From contig DJHM01000061.1 of the NCBI GenBank assembly GCA_002433075.1, forward strand, positions 1 through 64,000: a stretch of DNA of 64,000 nt, read 5' to 3'. Below the pieces are notes generated by a model. The model did not search any database. It was not told the origin of the DNA and was given only the letters and a program-made list of their open reading frames with translations. The DNA comes from Latescibacteria bacterium UBA6620 (lineage in GTDB: Bacteria > Latescibacterota > UBA2968). The position numbers and the translations under genes were made by a program. Below, in pieces: positions 45,916-54,753 of the stretch (position 1 is the first letter of the stretch; each line of letters begins with the position of its first letter).

Positions 45916-46655
45916 AAGTCATCATCGTAACAGGCGGAAGCAGGGGCATCGGCGCAGCGACCTCGAAACTCGCCGCCGATCGGGGATACGGTGTCTGCGT
46001 CAACTATCGCGAGGACGCCGGGGCGGCGAACGAGGTCGTCGGAGAAATCACCCAGACAGGAGGGCGCGCGCTCGCGGTCCAGGCTGACGTATCGAAGGAA
46101 ACCGACGTCCTGGGGATGTTTGAAGCCACCGCCGATGAGTTGGGTCCACCAACCGCGCTCGTCAACAACGCGGCCATCCTCGGTCCTCGCATTCGCGTCG
46201 AGAATCTGACGGGTGACCGGATCGACGAAGTCTTTTCGGTAAACGTGAAAGGCAGTTTTCTGTGCGCGAGGGAAGCTGTTCGGCGGATGTCGACGAGGCA
46301 CGGCGGGCGCGGTGGCTCGATCGTCAACGTCTCGTCGGGTGCCTCCACCTTCGGATCGCCCGACACCTACGTCGACTACGCCGCCACCAAAGGCGCCATC
46401 GACACGATGACCATCGGTTTGGCGAAGGAAGTCGCGGAAGACGGCATCCGCGTCAACGCCGTACGCCCGGGTTTCATCTACACCGACATCCACGCCACCT
46501 TCGGCGAACCCGACCGCGTGGATCGAATGGCCCGAACCGTCCCGATGAAACGTGGCGGCCAACCGGACGAAGTCGCGAGCGCGATTCTGTGGTTGTTGTC
46601 GGAAGAGGCCTCCTACACGACGGGGGCCATTGTCGATGTATCAGGAGGCACGTAA
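45912..46655 (+). CDS. Short-chain dehydrogenase/reductase
   Basis: A 247-residue classical SDR. TGGSRGIG at residues 7-14, NNAA at 85-88, Ser142 region, Tyr156 and Lys160 (YAATK), then PGFIYTDIH. It begins with TTG inside the YwbE stop. It is likely an oxidoreductase for the rhamnose-type sugar released by GH106, though the substrate is not known. About 90 bases follow before the convergent PhyH. Confidence 0.93.
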   Translation: MKVIIVTGGSRGIGAATSKLAADRGYGVCVNYREDAGAANEVVGEITQTGGRALAVQADVSKETDVLGMFEATADELGPPTALVNNAAILGPRIRVENLTGDRIDEVFSVNVKGSFLCAREAVRRMSTRHGGRGGSIVNVSSGASTFGSPDTYVDYAATKGAIDTMTIGLAKEVAEDGIRVNAVRPGFIYTDIHATFGEPDRVDRMARTVPMKRGGQPDEVASAILWLLSEEASYTTGAIVDVSGGT

Positions 46656-46745
46656 GGCTGGTGCGGAGACGGGGAGAGCAGGAGTGGCTCCCTCTTTACA
46701 GAATCCGTCGGGCGAAGCCAGCGACACCGCTCACCGTCCACCGCA

Positions 46746-47531
46746 CTACCGCACACACCCCTCGAAACTCTTCCCACTGATCGGGTAGTACTCCGGCCCT
46801 TCTCCTCCCCCCGTGTACGTCGACCTGGCCGACATATACGACAGGGCGATGGCTCGCCGCCATCGGTCAGACTGGTTCGGCGCGGTATAGTGGGGTAGCA
46901 ACGAGTGGAAGAACAGTCCTCCCCCCGCCGGAATCGGTGCCAGGATCATCTCGTCGAAACTGTATGCATTCTCGTCGACCACGAAGTCGTCGGTCACCCG
47001 AACGTGCGGAAGCGGTCCTCTCTTGTGCCCTCCAGGCAGGACGCCCATACAACCGTTCTCCTCCATAGCCGTATCCACCGCATACCAGCAAGAGCAGAGA
47101 TCCATCGGGGCGATCGACCAGTAGGGTGAATCCTGATGCATCCCTTTCTGAGATCCGACTTCCGGTGGCTTGAGCAGCATCGCGTTCCGGAACATCTTGA
47201 TGTCCGAACCCAGAATCTGCTGAATGACCCCCACGATATTCGGGTGTTTTCCCAGATCGTTGTAGAGATCGTCCCCTTCCACCAGACCACCGATCTTCCG
47301 AATCCCGTCTCCGGGATGGTCCACCTTCATTTCCCCCCGGGTCACGCGTGGTTCTGTCTGAATCCACAGTTTTTCCGTTGAACGATCCCCGTGTGTATAT
47401 TCACGAACGCGGTCCTGAAGTGCGGTCACTTCCGCGGGCGTCAGCAGATTTTCCACGATGGCGAATCCGTCCCTGCCATACGCCTCCAGCTCTTCCGGCG
47501 TCAGAGGACGGGGGTTTTCCAGACGGACCAT
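46746..47531 (-). CDS. PhyH-family dioxygenase
   Basis: A 261-residue dioxygenase. GMHQDSPYWSIAP gives the HxD, LLPHYTAPNQSDRW the distal His, and RRAIALSYM the Arg. ATG 47531 with CGGGAGC upstream is the start; the longer frame reaches into the intergenic region and has no family similarity. It ends with TAG and converges on the SDR gene. The MlrC gene diverges from it about 120 bases away. Confidence 0.92.
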   Translation of the reverse strand: MVRLENPRPLTPEELEAYGRDGFAIVENLLTPAEVTALQDRVREYTHGDRSTEKLWIQTEPRVTRGEMKVDHPGDGIRKIGGLVEGDDLYNDLGKHPNIVGVIQQILGSDIKMFRNAMLLKPPEVGSQKGMHQDSPYWSIAPMDLCSCWYAVDTAMEENGCMGVLPGGHKRGPLPHVRVTDDFVVDENAYSFDEMILAPIPAGGGLFFHSLLPHYTAPNQSDRWRRAIALSYMSARSTYTGGGEGPEYYPISGKSFEGCVR

Positions 47532-47654
47532 AGTTGCGCTCCCGATGTGAACATCATTCAGACGATTGCGTTTGATGGCTACCCATAATGTGGGCCATCC
47601 ACCGCCCGCAAACAATAGATCGACCCGTCACCACTCAGAGATTCGGAATACGAT

Positions 47655-49130
47655 ATGCCGATTAGAATCGCGATCGCCTCCTATGGCCAGGAAACCAGCA
47701 GTTTCAGCCCTGAGCTGACCACGCTAGACACCTTTCGTCAGTACGGTCTCCACGAAGGAAAGGACATTCTCGAAAACTGCCGCGGCGTTGCTTCTGTAGG
47801 CGGCTTTCTCGAAACCGTGGATGCAGCCATCGACTGGGAACCCCTGCCCATCATCCACGGTTGGGCGGGGGCGAACGGCCCCCTCACCCCCGAGACCCTC
47901 GAGTTCTTCCATCACAAGGTCGTCGAGGGCCTCAGATCAGTGGGCGAAATCGAGATACTCTACTTCGCGCTCCACGGCGCCGGCGAAGCGCAGAACGAAC
48001 CAGACACCGAGGGTCATCTTCTCGAGGCAGCGCGCTCTGTTCTGGGCCCAGAGGTCCCCATCGTCATTTCGCTGGACCATCACGCCAACCTCACGGATCG
48101 AATGGTCCGTAACTGCAATGCGCTCGTCGGCCATCGTACCCAGCCTCATGACCAACCCGACACCGGCCGATTGGCCGGACAGATCCTCGTCGACATTGCC
48201 AACGGCCGAATCACGCCCACTCTGGCCCATCGGAAGATTCCCCTCATCACCCACCAGGAGCAGTTCCTCACCTCAAAAGGCCCGATGAAGCAGTGGTTCG
48301 ATCTTGCACGAGAGATCGAGTCCCGCGACGGTGTCGTATCCGCCTCAAACTTTCCGATGCAGCCCTGGCTCGACGTTCCGGAAGGGGGATGGGCGACGGC
48401 CGTCGTCACCGACAACGACCCCGAGCTCGCACGGCAGTGCGTTGACGAACTGGCCCGCGCGGCCTGGGACCTGCGAGACGACTTTCTCCTCCAGGAATCG
48501 ATCCCGATCGATGAGGCCGTCCACCGCGCTGAGGCTGCCCCCGAAGGACTCGTCATCCTGTCCGACACCGGCGACAGTGTATTCGGCGGAGCCAGCGGGG
48601 ACAGCACGCACCTGCTCGGCGAACTTTTGCGTCAGAACATCCAGTCCGTCGCGCTCGTGCCGATGGTCGATGCCGCTGCTGTCGCGAAGTCGATCGAGGC
48701 GGGCATCGGAGCGACGGTTGACGTCTCCCTAGGCGGCAAGCTCGACACCGTGTTCTGCCGCCCCGTCGACGTCACGGCCACGGTTCAGGCCATCGGCGGC
48801 GGCCGAATCGATATGGAGGTCACCAGTCACGGATCGTTCGATATGGGGCGCGCGGTCCTGCTCGAAGCGGGACCCGTCAGAATCGTCGTCAGCGAGGAAC
48901 GGGGCATCGGCGGTAACCACCCCGTGGTTTACGAGCACTTCGGGATCGACATCGCCGGTGCGAAAATCGCCGTCCTCAAAACCGCCAGTAACTGGCAGTA
49001 CTATGACGCCTGGACCCGTGAAGTCATCCGCGCCGACACGTCCGGCGCAACGATGAGCGACATCGCAGGATTCGACTGGAAACATCTCCCGCGTCCAATC
49101 TACCCGCTCGATGCTGAAACCACCTTCTGA
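47655..49130 (+). CDS. M81-family metallopeptidase (microcystinase MlrC-like)
   Basis: A 491-residue M81 protein. It opens RIAIASYGQETSSFSPELT, has VISLDHHANLTDRMV with the zinc-binding DHH, and continues DTGDSVFGGASGDSTHLLGELL. The C-terminal domain is intact to the end (GFDWKHLPRPIYPLD). MlrC cleaves linearised cyclic peptides, but most family members have unknown substrates, and homology alone does not imply microcystin degradation. The YaiI gene follows after 15 bases. Confidence 0.88.
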   Translation: MPIRIAIASYGQETSSFSPELTTLDTFRQYGLHEGKDILENCRGVASVGGFLETVDAAIDWEPLPIIHGWAGANGPLTPETLEFFHHKVVEGLRSVGEIEILYFALHGAGEAQNEPDTEGHLLEAARSVLGPEVPIVISLDHHANLTDRMVRNCNALVGHRTQPHDQPDTGRLAGQILVDIANGRITPTLAHRKIPLITHQEQFLTSKGPMKQWFDLAREIESRDGVVSASNFPMQPWLDVPEGGWATAVVTDNDPELARQCVDELARAAWDLRDDFLLQESIPIDEAVHRAEAAPEGLVILSDTGDSVFGGASGDSTHLLGELLRQNIQSVALVPMVDAAAVAKSIEAGIGATVDVSLGGKLDTVFCRPVDVTATVQAIGGGRIDMEVTSHGSFDMGRAVLLEAGPVRIVVSEERGIGGNHPVVYEHFGIDIAGAKIAVLKTASNWQYYDAWTREVIRADTSGATMSDIAGFDWKHLPRPIYPLDAETTF

Positions 49131-49145
49131 TTTCCGTATCGTCAG

Positions 49146-49592
49146 ATGACGATCTATGTCGATGCGGATGCCTTTCCCCGATCTTTGAGGGACATCCTTC
49201 TACGTGCGTCCAAACGTCTGACCATTCCGGTCACGTTTGTCGCCAACCGCTATATCCGACTCCCTGATTCGGATCTTCTCACCTGTATCGTGGCCGCCGA
49301 AGGTCCCGATCAGGCCGACGACCGGATCGCCGAATTGGCGACCGAAGGCGATCTCGTCATCACCGCCGATGTTCCTCTCGCCGACCGGGTCGTCGAGTCC
49401 GGCGCGACGGCCCTCGATCCCCACGGCACGCTTTACACCGAAGACAACATCAAGGAACGTCTCGCCACGCGCGACCTGATGGCAGACCTTCGCGACACGG
49501 GGCTCGTCACTGGCGGACCCGAGAGCTTCGGCCCCAAAGACGTCCAGTCCTTCGCCGATGGGCTGAACCGACTCCTCTCCTCCGTCGGATAA
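49146..49592 (+). CDS. YaiI/YqxD family (DUF188) protein
   Basis: A 148-residue protein starting TIYVDADAFPRSLRDILLRAS and continuing VTFVANRYIRLP, DLVITADVPLADRVVESGA and PHGTLYTEDNIKERLATRDLM. The Asp-rich start and ITADxxLA segment resemble PIN-like nucleases; family function is unknown. The length is normal. It forms a two-gene unit with the MlrC gene. Confidence 0.92.
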   Translation: MTIYVDADAFPRSLRDILLRASKRLTIPVTFVANRYIRLPDSDLLTCIVAAEGPDQADDRIAELATEGDLVITADVPLADRVVESGATALDPHGTLYTEDNIKERLATRDLMADLRDTGLVTGGPESFGPKDVQSFADGLNRLLSSVG

Positions 49593-49612
49593 GACCTTTC
49601 CGCCTTGGACAG

Positions 49613-49643
49613 AAAAAGGCCCGCCGGATCTCTCCGACGGGCC
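49613..49643 (-). terminator. Rho-independent terminator for the DEAD-box gene
   Basis: On the minus strand GGCCCGTCGGA pairs with TCCGGCGGGCC (one mismatch) and TTTTTC follows. It lies about 25 bases after the helicase stop and could also serve YaiI on the plus strand. Confidence 0.82.
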
Positions 49644-49667
49644 TGAGCTCAGACTGTGCGGGCGGGG

Positions 49668-51002
49668 CTAACGGCTCACTCTACGTCCTCGGCCATACTT
49701 CGGCTTCGATGCTGAAGCCTCCTGCTCCGGGCGAGCCTGGTGCCGGCTCCGGGTCTTTCTTGCCGAGCCGTTTCGTTTTCCGCCCTTCGTCTTCGTCCCT
49801 TGTTTCGACTGTGACCTGACTTTCGGTCCCGACTGCTTCGCCCCGGACTGCATCGACGCGATCGCCTCGCAGTGAAAGTCGTGATCGTCCAGCTGCGCCA
49901 AGGGTTCCTTCGTCAGCTTCTCGATCTCCCTCAGAAGATCGATCTCGTCGTGAGCGCAGAACGACAGGGCCACGCCCGACGCCCCTGCCCTCGCGGTCCG
50001 TCCGATGCGGTGCACGTAACTCTCAGGCTCGTTCGGCAACTCGTAGTTGATCACGTGCGTAATCCCGTCGACGTCGATTCCCCTGGCCACGATGTCGGTT
50101 GCCACGAGAACCTTCGTGCGTCCTTCGTGAAACGAGTTGAGCGCTCTCTGCCGCGCACCCTGGGTCTTGTTGCCGTGAATGGCGTCGGCCTTGATGCCCC
50201 TCCGAGACAATTGGGCGGACAAGCGATTTGCTTTGTGTTTCGTCCGTGTAAAGACAAGGGCCCGGTTGAAGTCCATCGTCCTCAACACATCCGTCAGCAA
50301 GGCCCTCTTATCCGACTGTTCTACGAACATCACCTTCTGGTCGATCGCGCCGGCCACGGTCGCCGGGGGCGTCACCTCGACGCGGACCGGACTGTCGAGC
50401 ATATTCGACGCGAGGTCGATGATCTCTCTCGAAAGCGTCGCTGAGAAGAGCAACGTCTGACGCTGCTTCGGGGTCGTTGCCACGATCCTCCGAACATCCT
50501 GAACGAACCCCATATCCAGCATTCTGTCGGCTTCATCCAGCACGAGCATTTCGACCTTGTCCAGTCGGACGATCTTCTGCTGCATCAGGTCGAGCAGTCG
50601 ACCCGGTGTGGCGACGAGAATGTCGGGTCTTCTGCGAAGACGCTTGATCTGTGCGCCCATCGGCACGCCACCCATCACACATTCCGTGCTCAGCTTGATG
50701 TGGCGCCCGTAGGCACGGAAGCTGTCCTGGACCTGAAGGGCCAGTTCTCGTGTGGGCGTCAGGATCAGACCGCGGATGAATCGGTTCCCCTGAAGGCGAC
50801 GGGTATCCAGCGTCTGCAGCATTGGAAGGGAAAAAGCCGCCGTCTTTCCCGTGCCCGTCTGGGCGGTGCCCAGCACGTCGCAGCCTTCCAGCACCGCGGG
50901 AATAGCATCGGCCTGGATCGGCGTCGGCGTATCGTAGCCTTCGTCGGACAAAGCCTTTAGGATAGACGGATTCAACGGTAGATCTGAAAACTTGGTACTC
51001 AT
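49668..51002 (-). CDS. DEAD-box ATP-dependent RNA helicase (RhlE-like)
   Basis: A 444-residue helicase. The Q-motif region PTPIQADAIP is at about 26-35, AQTGTGKT at 47-54, PTRELA at 83-88, DEAD at 156-159, SAT at 187-189, and VATDIVARGIDVDGITHVINYELP followed by YVHRIGRTARAG in the second RecA domain. A basic, Lys/Arg/Ser-rich tail of about 60 residues follows the core and probably contacts RNA. The start has AGACAGGAG upstream and a long leader. It is a housekeeping helicase, often cold-induced. Confidence 0.95.
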   Translation of the reverse strand: MSTKFSDLPLNPSILKALSDEGYDTPTPIQADAIPAVLEGCDVLGTAQTGTGKTAAFSLPMLQTLDTRRLQGNRFIRGLILTPTRELALQVQDSFRAYGRHIKLSTECVMGGVPMGAQIKRLRRRPDILVATPGRLLDLMQQKIVRLDKVEMLVLDEADRMLDMGFVQDVRRIVATTPKQRQTLLFSATLSREIIDLASNMLDSPVRVEVTPPATVAGAIDQKVMFVEQSDKRALLTDVLRTMDFNRALVFTRTKHKANRLSAQLSRRGIKADAIHGNKTQGARQRALNSFHEGRTKVLVATDIVARGIDVDGITHVINYELPNEPESYVHRIGRTARAGASGVALSFCAHDEIDLLREIEKLTKEPLAQLDDHDFHCEAIASMQSGAKQSGPKVRSQSKQGTKTKGGKRNGSARKTRSRHQARPEQEASASKPKYGRGRRVSR

Positions 51003-51236
51003 ACTACTCCTGTCTTGGATAGATCCCTTGGGGCTATCTCGTTACCGAGACTTGCAGCGGCTTTCTCTCGAGCGGGTACTAAAACAGGACCGGAAGCGAG
51101 GATTGACGCAGAAAATCTTCGGAGGGTAAAAGGTGGGTTACTTCACACCACGTAACCTATGGGTAAACCGTAGTTTAGACAAGGCCATAGTTTAATCTCC
51201 CCGAGATTACCAAAGACCGTAACATCGTAAAGTCCA
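51003..51236. promoter_or_regulatory. Divergent intergenic region with inverted repeats
   Basis: 234 non-coding bases between the helicase and the exported protein. They contain two short inverted repeats, GGTTAC/GTAACC with a 10-base loop near 51135-51160 and CTATGG/CCATAG further right. DEAD-box leaders are often long and structured, but I cannot name a known element. Both promoters must lie here; no convincing box is assigned. Confidence 0.4.
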
Positions 51237-51902
51237 ATGTCTACTGAACCTACAGCAACCCCCTCGGCATCGGTTCCGCGAAGGTGGGGCAGATCAGTCG
51301 GGTCGATTCTCATCTGGATCCTGGTCCTCCCCTGGGTGTCGACTTCCGTCCGGGCCCAGAGTCCGGAACCGGACAGAAACCCCGTCTATCAGGAACTGCT
51401 CGTCGCTCGACAGACGTTCTATGACGCCGTCGAGGAGAAAGACAAGATCGGACTTGCCGAGGATCGGTTCGAAGGAATCATTGAGGCCCGTCCCTCACTC
51501 GCCGTTCGCGCCACCGCCTATCTTGGCTCGCTGAAGGGTCTCCGCGCCAAGCATTCGGTGATGCCCTGGAGTCAAATCGTCTGGGTGCGCCGCTGTCTGT
51601 CCCAGCTCGACGCAGCGTTGAAGCAGGCACCCGATGACCTTGAAGTCGTCTTCCTCCACGCTGTCATCTGCCATAATCTTCCTTTCTTCTTTGGAAGGCG
51701 GGATGACTCCGTCGCCGACTTCAGGGGGCTCATTGAACTGCTTCCCGAGCATCACACGGACTACGATCTCCGGATCCTGAACGACATCTTCAACAACATC
51801 ATTGAAAGATCACGACTTTCGGAAGAGGAGATCGCTCGGGCCCGGCAACTCAGGGTTGACCTCGGCTACCCAAAGCTGAAACCGGAAAGACACGGGGACT
51901 GA
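51237..51902 (+). CDS. Exported helical hypothetical protein
   Basis: A 221-residue protein with a positively charged start and hydrophobic segment (residues 16-35, VGSILIWILVLPWVSTSVRA) that fits a signal peptide cut before QSPEP. The rest is helical with TPR-like spacing: RNPVYQELLVARQTFYDAVEEKDK, SLAVRATAYLGSLKGL, ALKQAPDDLEVVFLHAV. I recognise no family. A terminator-like hairpin follows the stop. Confidence 0.7.
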   Translation: MSTEPTATPSASVPRRWGRSVGSILIWILVLPWVSTSVRAQSPEPDRNPVYQELLVARQTFYDAVEEKDKIGLAEDRFEGIIEARPSLAVRATAYLGSLKGLRAKHSVMPWSQIVWVRRCLSQLDAALKQAPDDLEVVFLHAVICHNLPFFFGRRDDSVADFRGLIELLPEHHTDYDLRILNDIFNNIIERSRLSEEEIARARQLRVDLGYPKLKPERHGD

Positions 51903-51914
51903 TGCGAGAAACCC

Positions 51915-51945
51915 ATAAAGTGGCTCCGGGGCCACTTTTATGTGT
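51915..51945 (+). terminator. Hairpin terminator candidate
   Basis: ATAAAGTGGC pairs with GCCACTTTTAT (one extra base) around a 6-base loop, just after the stop of the exported protein. There are few T residues after the stem, so it is moderately likely. Confidence 0.55.
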
Positions 51946-52055
51946 CCTTCCTCCTGAATCGGACCGTGCAACGACCCGGTCCGCTGAAACACTCCGCTCG
52001 CTCCTGACGTCAGACTGAAAAGCTCAGAAATTCACCTGTTCCAGCGAGGTGTCCT

Positions 52056-52613
52056 ATGACGTCGCGATCCCGCCTCTCGACCATCGGTCTGATCGCCCTC
52101 CCGCTCCTTTTCGGCTGCGCCTCGGTCGTCCAGTCGAGCAATCGAAGTTCCGTAACCCGGGCCAACGAAATCACCAACCCCGTCGGCAACGCGACCTCTC
52201 TGTCCGTCAAAACCCACAACTGATCGATCCGGATTAACAGGACCGGCGGAGATCGGATTCAGATGAATGCCGACATCAAAGTCAAGGCCCCTCGGAAATC
52301 CGTGGCCCAGGACCTGCTGTCGAAGACCCGGGTGAAAATGAACAAGTCCGGATCAGAATCGGTCATCGACGTTCAGCGTCCACGAACCCGTGATAATCAA
52401 TCGATTCACATCGACATCGATATCGAGGCACCACGAAGACTCGCCTATCGGTTCAAAACACACAACGGCTCTGTCGTCGTTCATCTCGTCGAGGTCACCG
52501 GCCCCGTCTGCTCGATCGAGACGCACAACGGGAAGATCGATCTGGATGCGCCCGAAGACCTATCCGCACGTGTCAGTGTTCGCGCCCACAACGGCTCGAT
52601 CAAACTCCGTTAA
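52056..52613 (+). pseudogene. DUF4097-like lipoprotein with an in-frame TGA
   Basis: Starts with a lipoprotein signal (LIALPLLFGC, Cys21 in a lipobox) and a beta-rich repeat region. The repeat reads THN or AHN followed by G-S/K-I/V: KTHNGSVVVH, ETHNGKIDLD, RAHNGSIKLR. At the first repeat the frame reads SVKTHN-TGA-SIRINRTGG; GGA-to-TGA at 52221-52223 would restore the Gly. The remaining frame is uninterrupted to TAA 52611. DUF4097 proteins are adhesin-like beta-helices of unknown role. Confidence 0.78.
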
Positions 52614-52770
52614 CCCAGCCGAGGCTCAACCTCTTCGTCAGGACGTCGGGTTCCGCCCGACGCCCTTGCTATATTGGAGGGTCGTGAAACCGAACGGCAG
52701 CGCAGGGTGTCCAGATTGGAAGCACGGTGTCCCTCAAGTACACTCGCCCATATAATCCGAGCACACGTTA

Positions 52771-53507
52771 ATGTCTCTCGAATTCATCACAGTCCGGAAC
52801 GCCCGGACCTCGAAGATCGGCTGACTGAAGTCATCGTGTCCGCCTGGCCACCCTTTATGCTCAACGACCCCGTGGCCGGAAGACACTGGGCCCGACTCTC
52901 CAGAGATTTTCCCGAATACCAGCTCGTTCTGCTCGAGGGAGAAACCATCGCTGGCGCGGCCAACGCGGTTCCCTTCACCTAGAATGGCCAGAGCGACGAC
53001 CTGCCTGCGGAAGGATGGGACTGGGGACTCGAGGCCGCGATGCGGGACGTCGATGCCTCCATCGACTCGGTCACGCTCCTTGGGCTGCAGATTGTCGTCA
53101 CTCCCGACTATAGAGGACGGGGACTCAGTCACGGAATCGTTGACGTCGTGCGACAGGTCGCGATCGATCGGGACCTCCAGCGTCTGGTCATTCCAATCCG
53201 TCCGACCCACAAGCATCTCTATCCCCTCACACCGATCGATCGTTACATCGAGTGGGAACGAGACGGCGAGACATTCGATCCCTGGCTTCGCGCACACGTC
53301 CGGGCGGGAGCCAGGATCGTTAAACCTTGCTCGAGTGCGATGACCATCACCGGAACGGTTTCCGACTGGGAGTCGTGGACCGGGATGGTTTTCCCCGAGT
53401 CAGGTGACTATATCGTTCCTCAAGCGCTGGTCCCCGTCACCATCGACCGCGAAAACGATACCGGACGTTATGTCGAACCCAACGTCTGGATCGAACACTC
53501 GCTCTGA
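52771..53507 (+). pseudogene. GNAT acetyltransferase-like protein with frameshift and in-frame TAG
   Basis: The start reads MSLEFITVRNA, then a shift in a CCC tract near 52803 leads to PDLEDRLTEVIVSAWPPFML. At 52980-52982 TAG interrupts ANAVPFT-TAG-NGQSDDLPAEGWDWGLEAA, a position where the family has Trp (TGG). Downstream GLQIVVTPDYRGRGLSHGIV is the acetyl-CoA-binding motif region, intact to TGA 53505. So two independent lesions are present and the protein is probably not made whole. Confidence 0.8.
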
Positions 53508-54005
53508 GGCATACATCGCCGCAACCTCTCCGACCCGAACCGCGCTCTTTCTCGACCTAGGCGACACCTTGGTACGCACGAAAGACAAGGAGATCGACCG
53601 GTCGCAGAAGGGACGGGTGTCCTTCCTCCCTAACGTCATCGACATCTTTAGAAGTCGCACTGACGAATTCGACGCCGTTTTCGTCATTACCAACCAGTCC
53701 GGGATCCACAAAGGCCTCCTTACCGTCGACGACTCGAACGCGATCATAAAACAGGTCGATCAGGCCTTGGACGGAAAGAGACGGACGCCTGGGCTTCCCC
53801 CCTTACCCAGTCCGACTATCGTAAGCCCCATACGGGGATGCTCCTCGGTCTGGCGGACAAGCACTATGTGGATCTGTCGATGTCGACGATGGTCGGGGAC
53901 TCGGACATCGACCGGCAATCGGCAGGTGACGCGGGCATCGGCACATTCATCTGGGCGCACGAATTTTTCGGCTGGGATCCAGATCCAGAGGCAATCGAAA
54001 TTCTG
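53508..54005 (+). pseudogene. HAD-type phosphatase, frameshifted
   Basis: A HAD phosphatase of the heptose-bisphosphate or PNKP type: ALFLDLGDTLVRTKDKEI (motif I), VFVITNQSGIHKG (motif II). A shift near 53770 moves the rest into another frame, DAWASPLTQSDYRKPHTGM (Lys motif) and STMVGDSDIDRQSAGDAG (motif IV), then FIWAHEFFGW. The start codon is uncertain; ATG 53470 lies within the GNAT pseudogene. Its frame runs straight into the phosphotransferase remains. Confidence 0.75.
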
Positions 54006-54648
54006 AGTCCGAAGAGCGTCCTGCATCACGGCGAGGTCTTCCGACGGGGCGATGTCGTCGTGCGAGATCCCGGGCCCTGGACCCCAGCTGTGCACGGCCT
54101 GCTACATCACCTGGGGGGGAGGACTTCCCCTCGTCCCGTTTGGCCGACCCCCTTCTCGATGAAGTCGAACGAGAACGACTCACTTTCGTCGAGGGCGACA
54201 CGGAATGGAACGGCGCGCTCGAGCCTGAGGCCACCTTCGCGCTCGGCGAAATGATTCGCCGTCTGCACGAAGCCACCGCAACGTTCTCCGCTCCCACAGA
54301 CGCCCGATGGTACGAATGGTGTGGACGTTCCCTCGGCGATTCGGAACGAATCGTCGGACACTGCGACCTCGCGCCGTGGAACATCGTCTGTCGAGACGGG
54401 ATGCCGGTTGCCCTCATCGACTTCGATTGCGCCGGGCCCACGGCCCCCGTGTCGACCTCGCTCAAGCCTGCTGGACCTGCGCCAAGCTTCACGATGAGAT
54501 CGTCGCGAAGGCCGAGGGTCTCCCGCCCCTACACGAACGGGCGGAAACCCTCCGGGCCATCGTCGTCGGCTGGGGCTTCGCGTGGGTATCTCGGTCGGCC
54601 GCCTGGATCCACCGGAACCGCGACGTGCTTCAGCGCACGATCGAATAA
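54006..54648 (+). pseudogene. Aminoglycoside-phosphotransferase-like kinase with frameshifts
   Basis: The N-terminal part reads VLHHGEVFRRGDVVVRDPGP and WTPAVHGLLHHLGG. A G-run of seven at 54113-54119, where eight would keep the frame, shifts into EDFPSSRLADPLLDEVERER, and on to the catalytic IVGHCDLAPWNIVCRDG (HxDxxxxN) and ALIDFDCAGPT. A third shift near 54440 leads to DLAQACWTCAKLHDEIVAKA and the natural end at 54648. All kinase motifs can still be read. It may have been fused to the HAD phosphatase before it. Confidence 0.75.
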
Positions 54649-54663
54649 GCGGAGCCACGCTCG

Positions 54664-54694
54664 TTTGTGTGTCATCGTCCTTCCCTTATCTTGG
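54664..54694 (+). promoter_or_regulatory. Candidate FCB-type promoter
   Basis: TTTG at 54664-54667 and TATCTTGG at 54687-54694 are separated by 19 bases and lie 60 bases before the GGCT-GNAT start. This resembles the TTTG - TAnnTTTG promoter layout known from Bacteroidetes relatives. The inference is weak but the same TAnnTTGG box recurs upstream of other genes here. Confidence 0.35.
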
Positions 54695-54753
54695 TCGTTC
54701 GATCGTCCCGGTCGCTCGACCGTGGAAATCAGCCACCCGAACCGTGTCTGCTG

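Noticed and set aside
47655..49130. Microcystin degradation
   Set aside because: Only the MlrC-like peptidase is present; mlrA and other genes are absent and M81 members have varied substrates.
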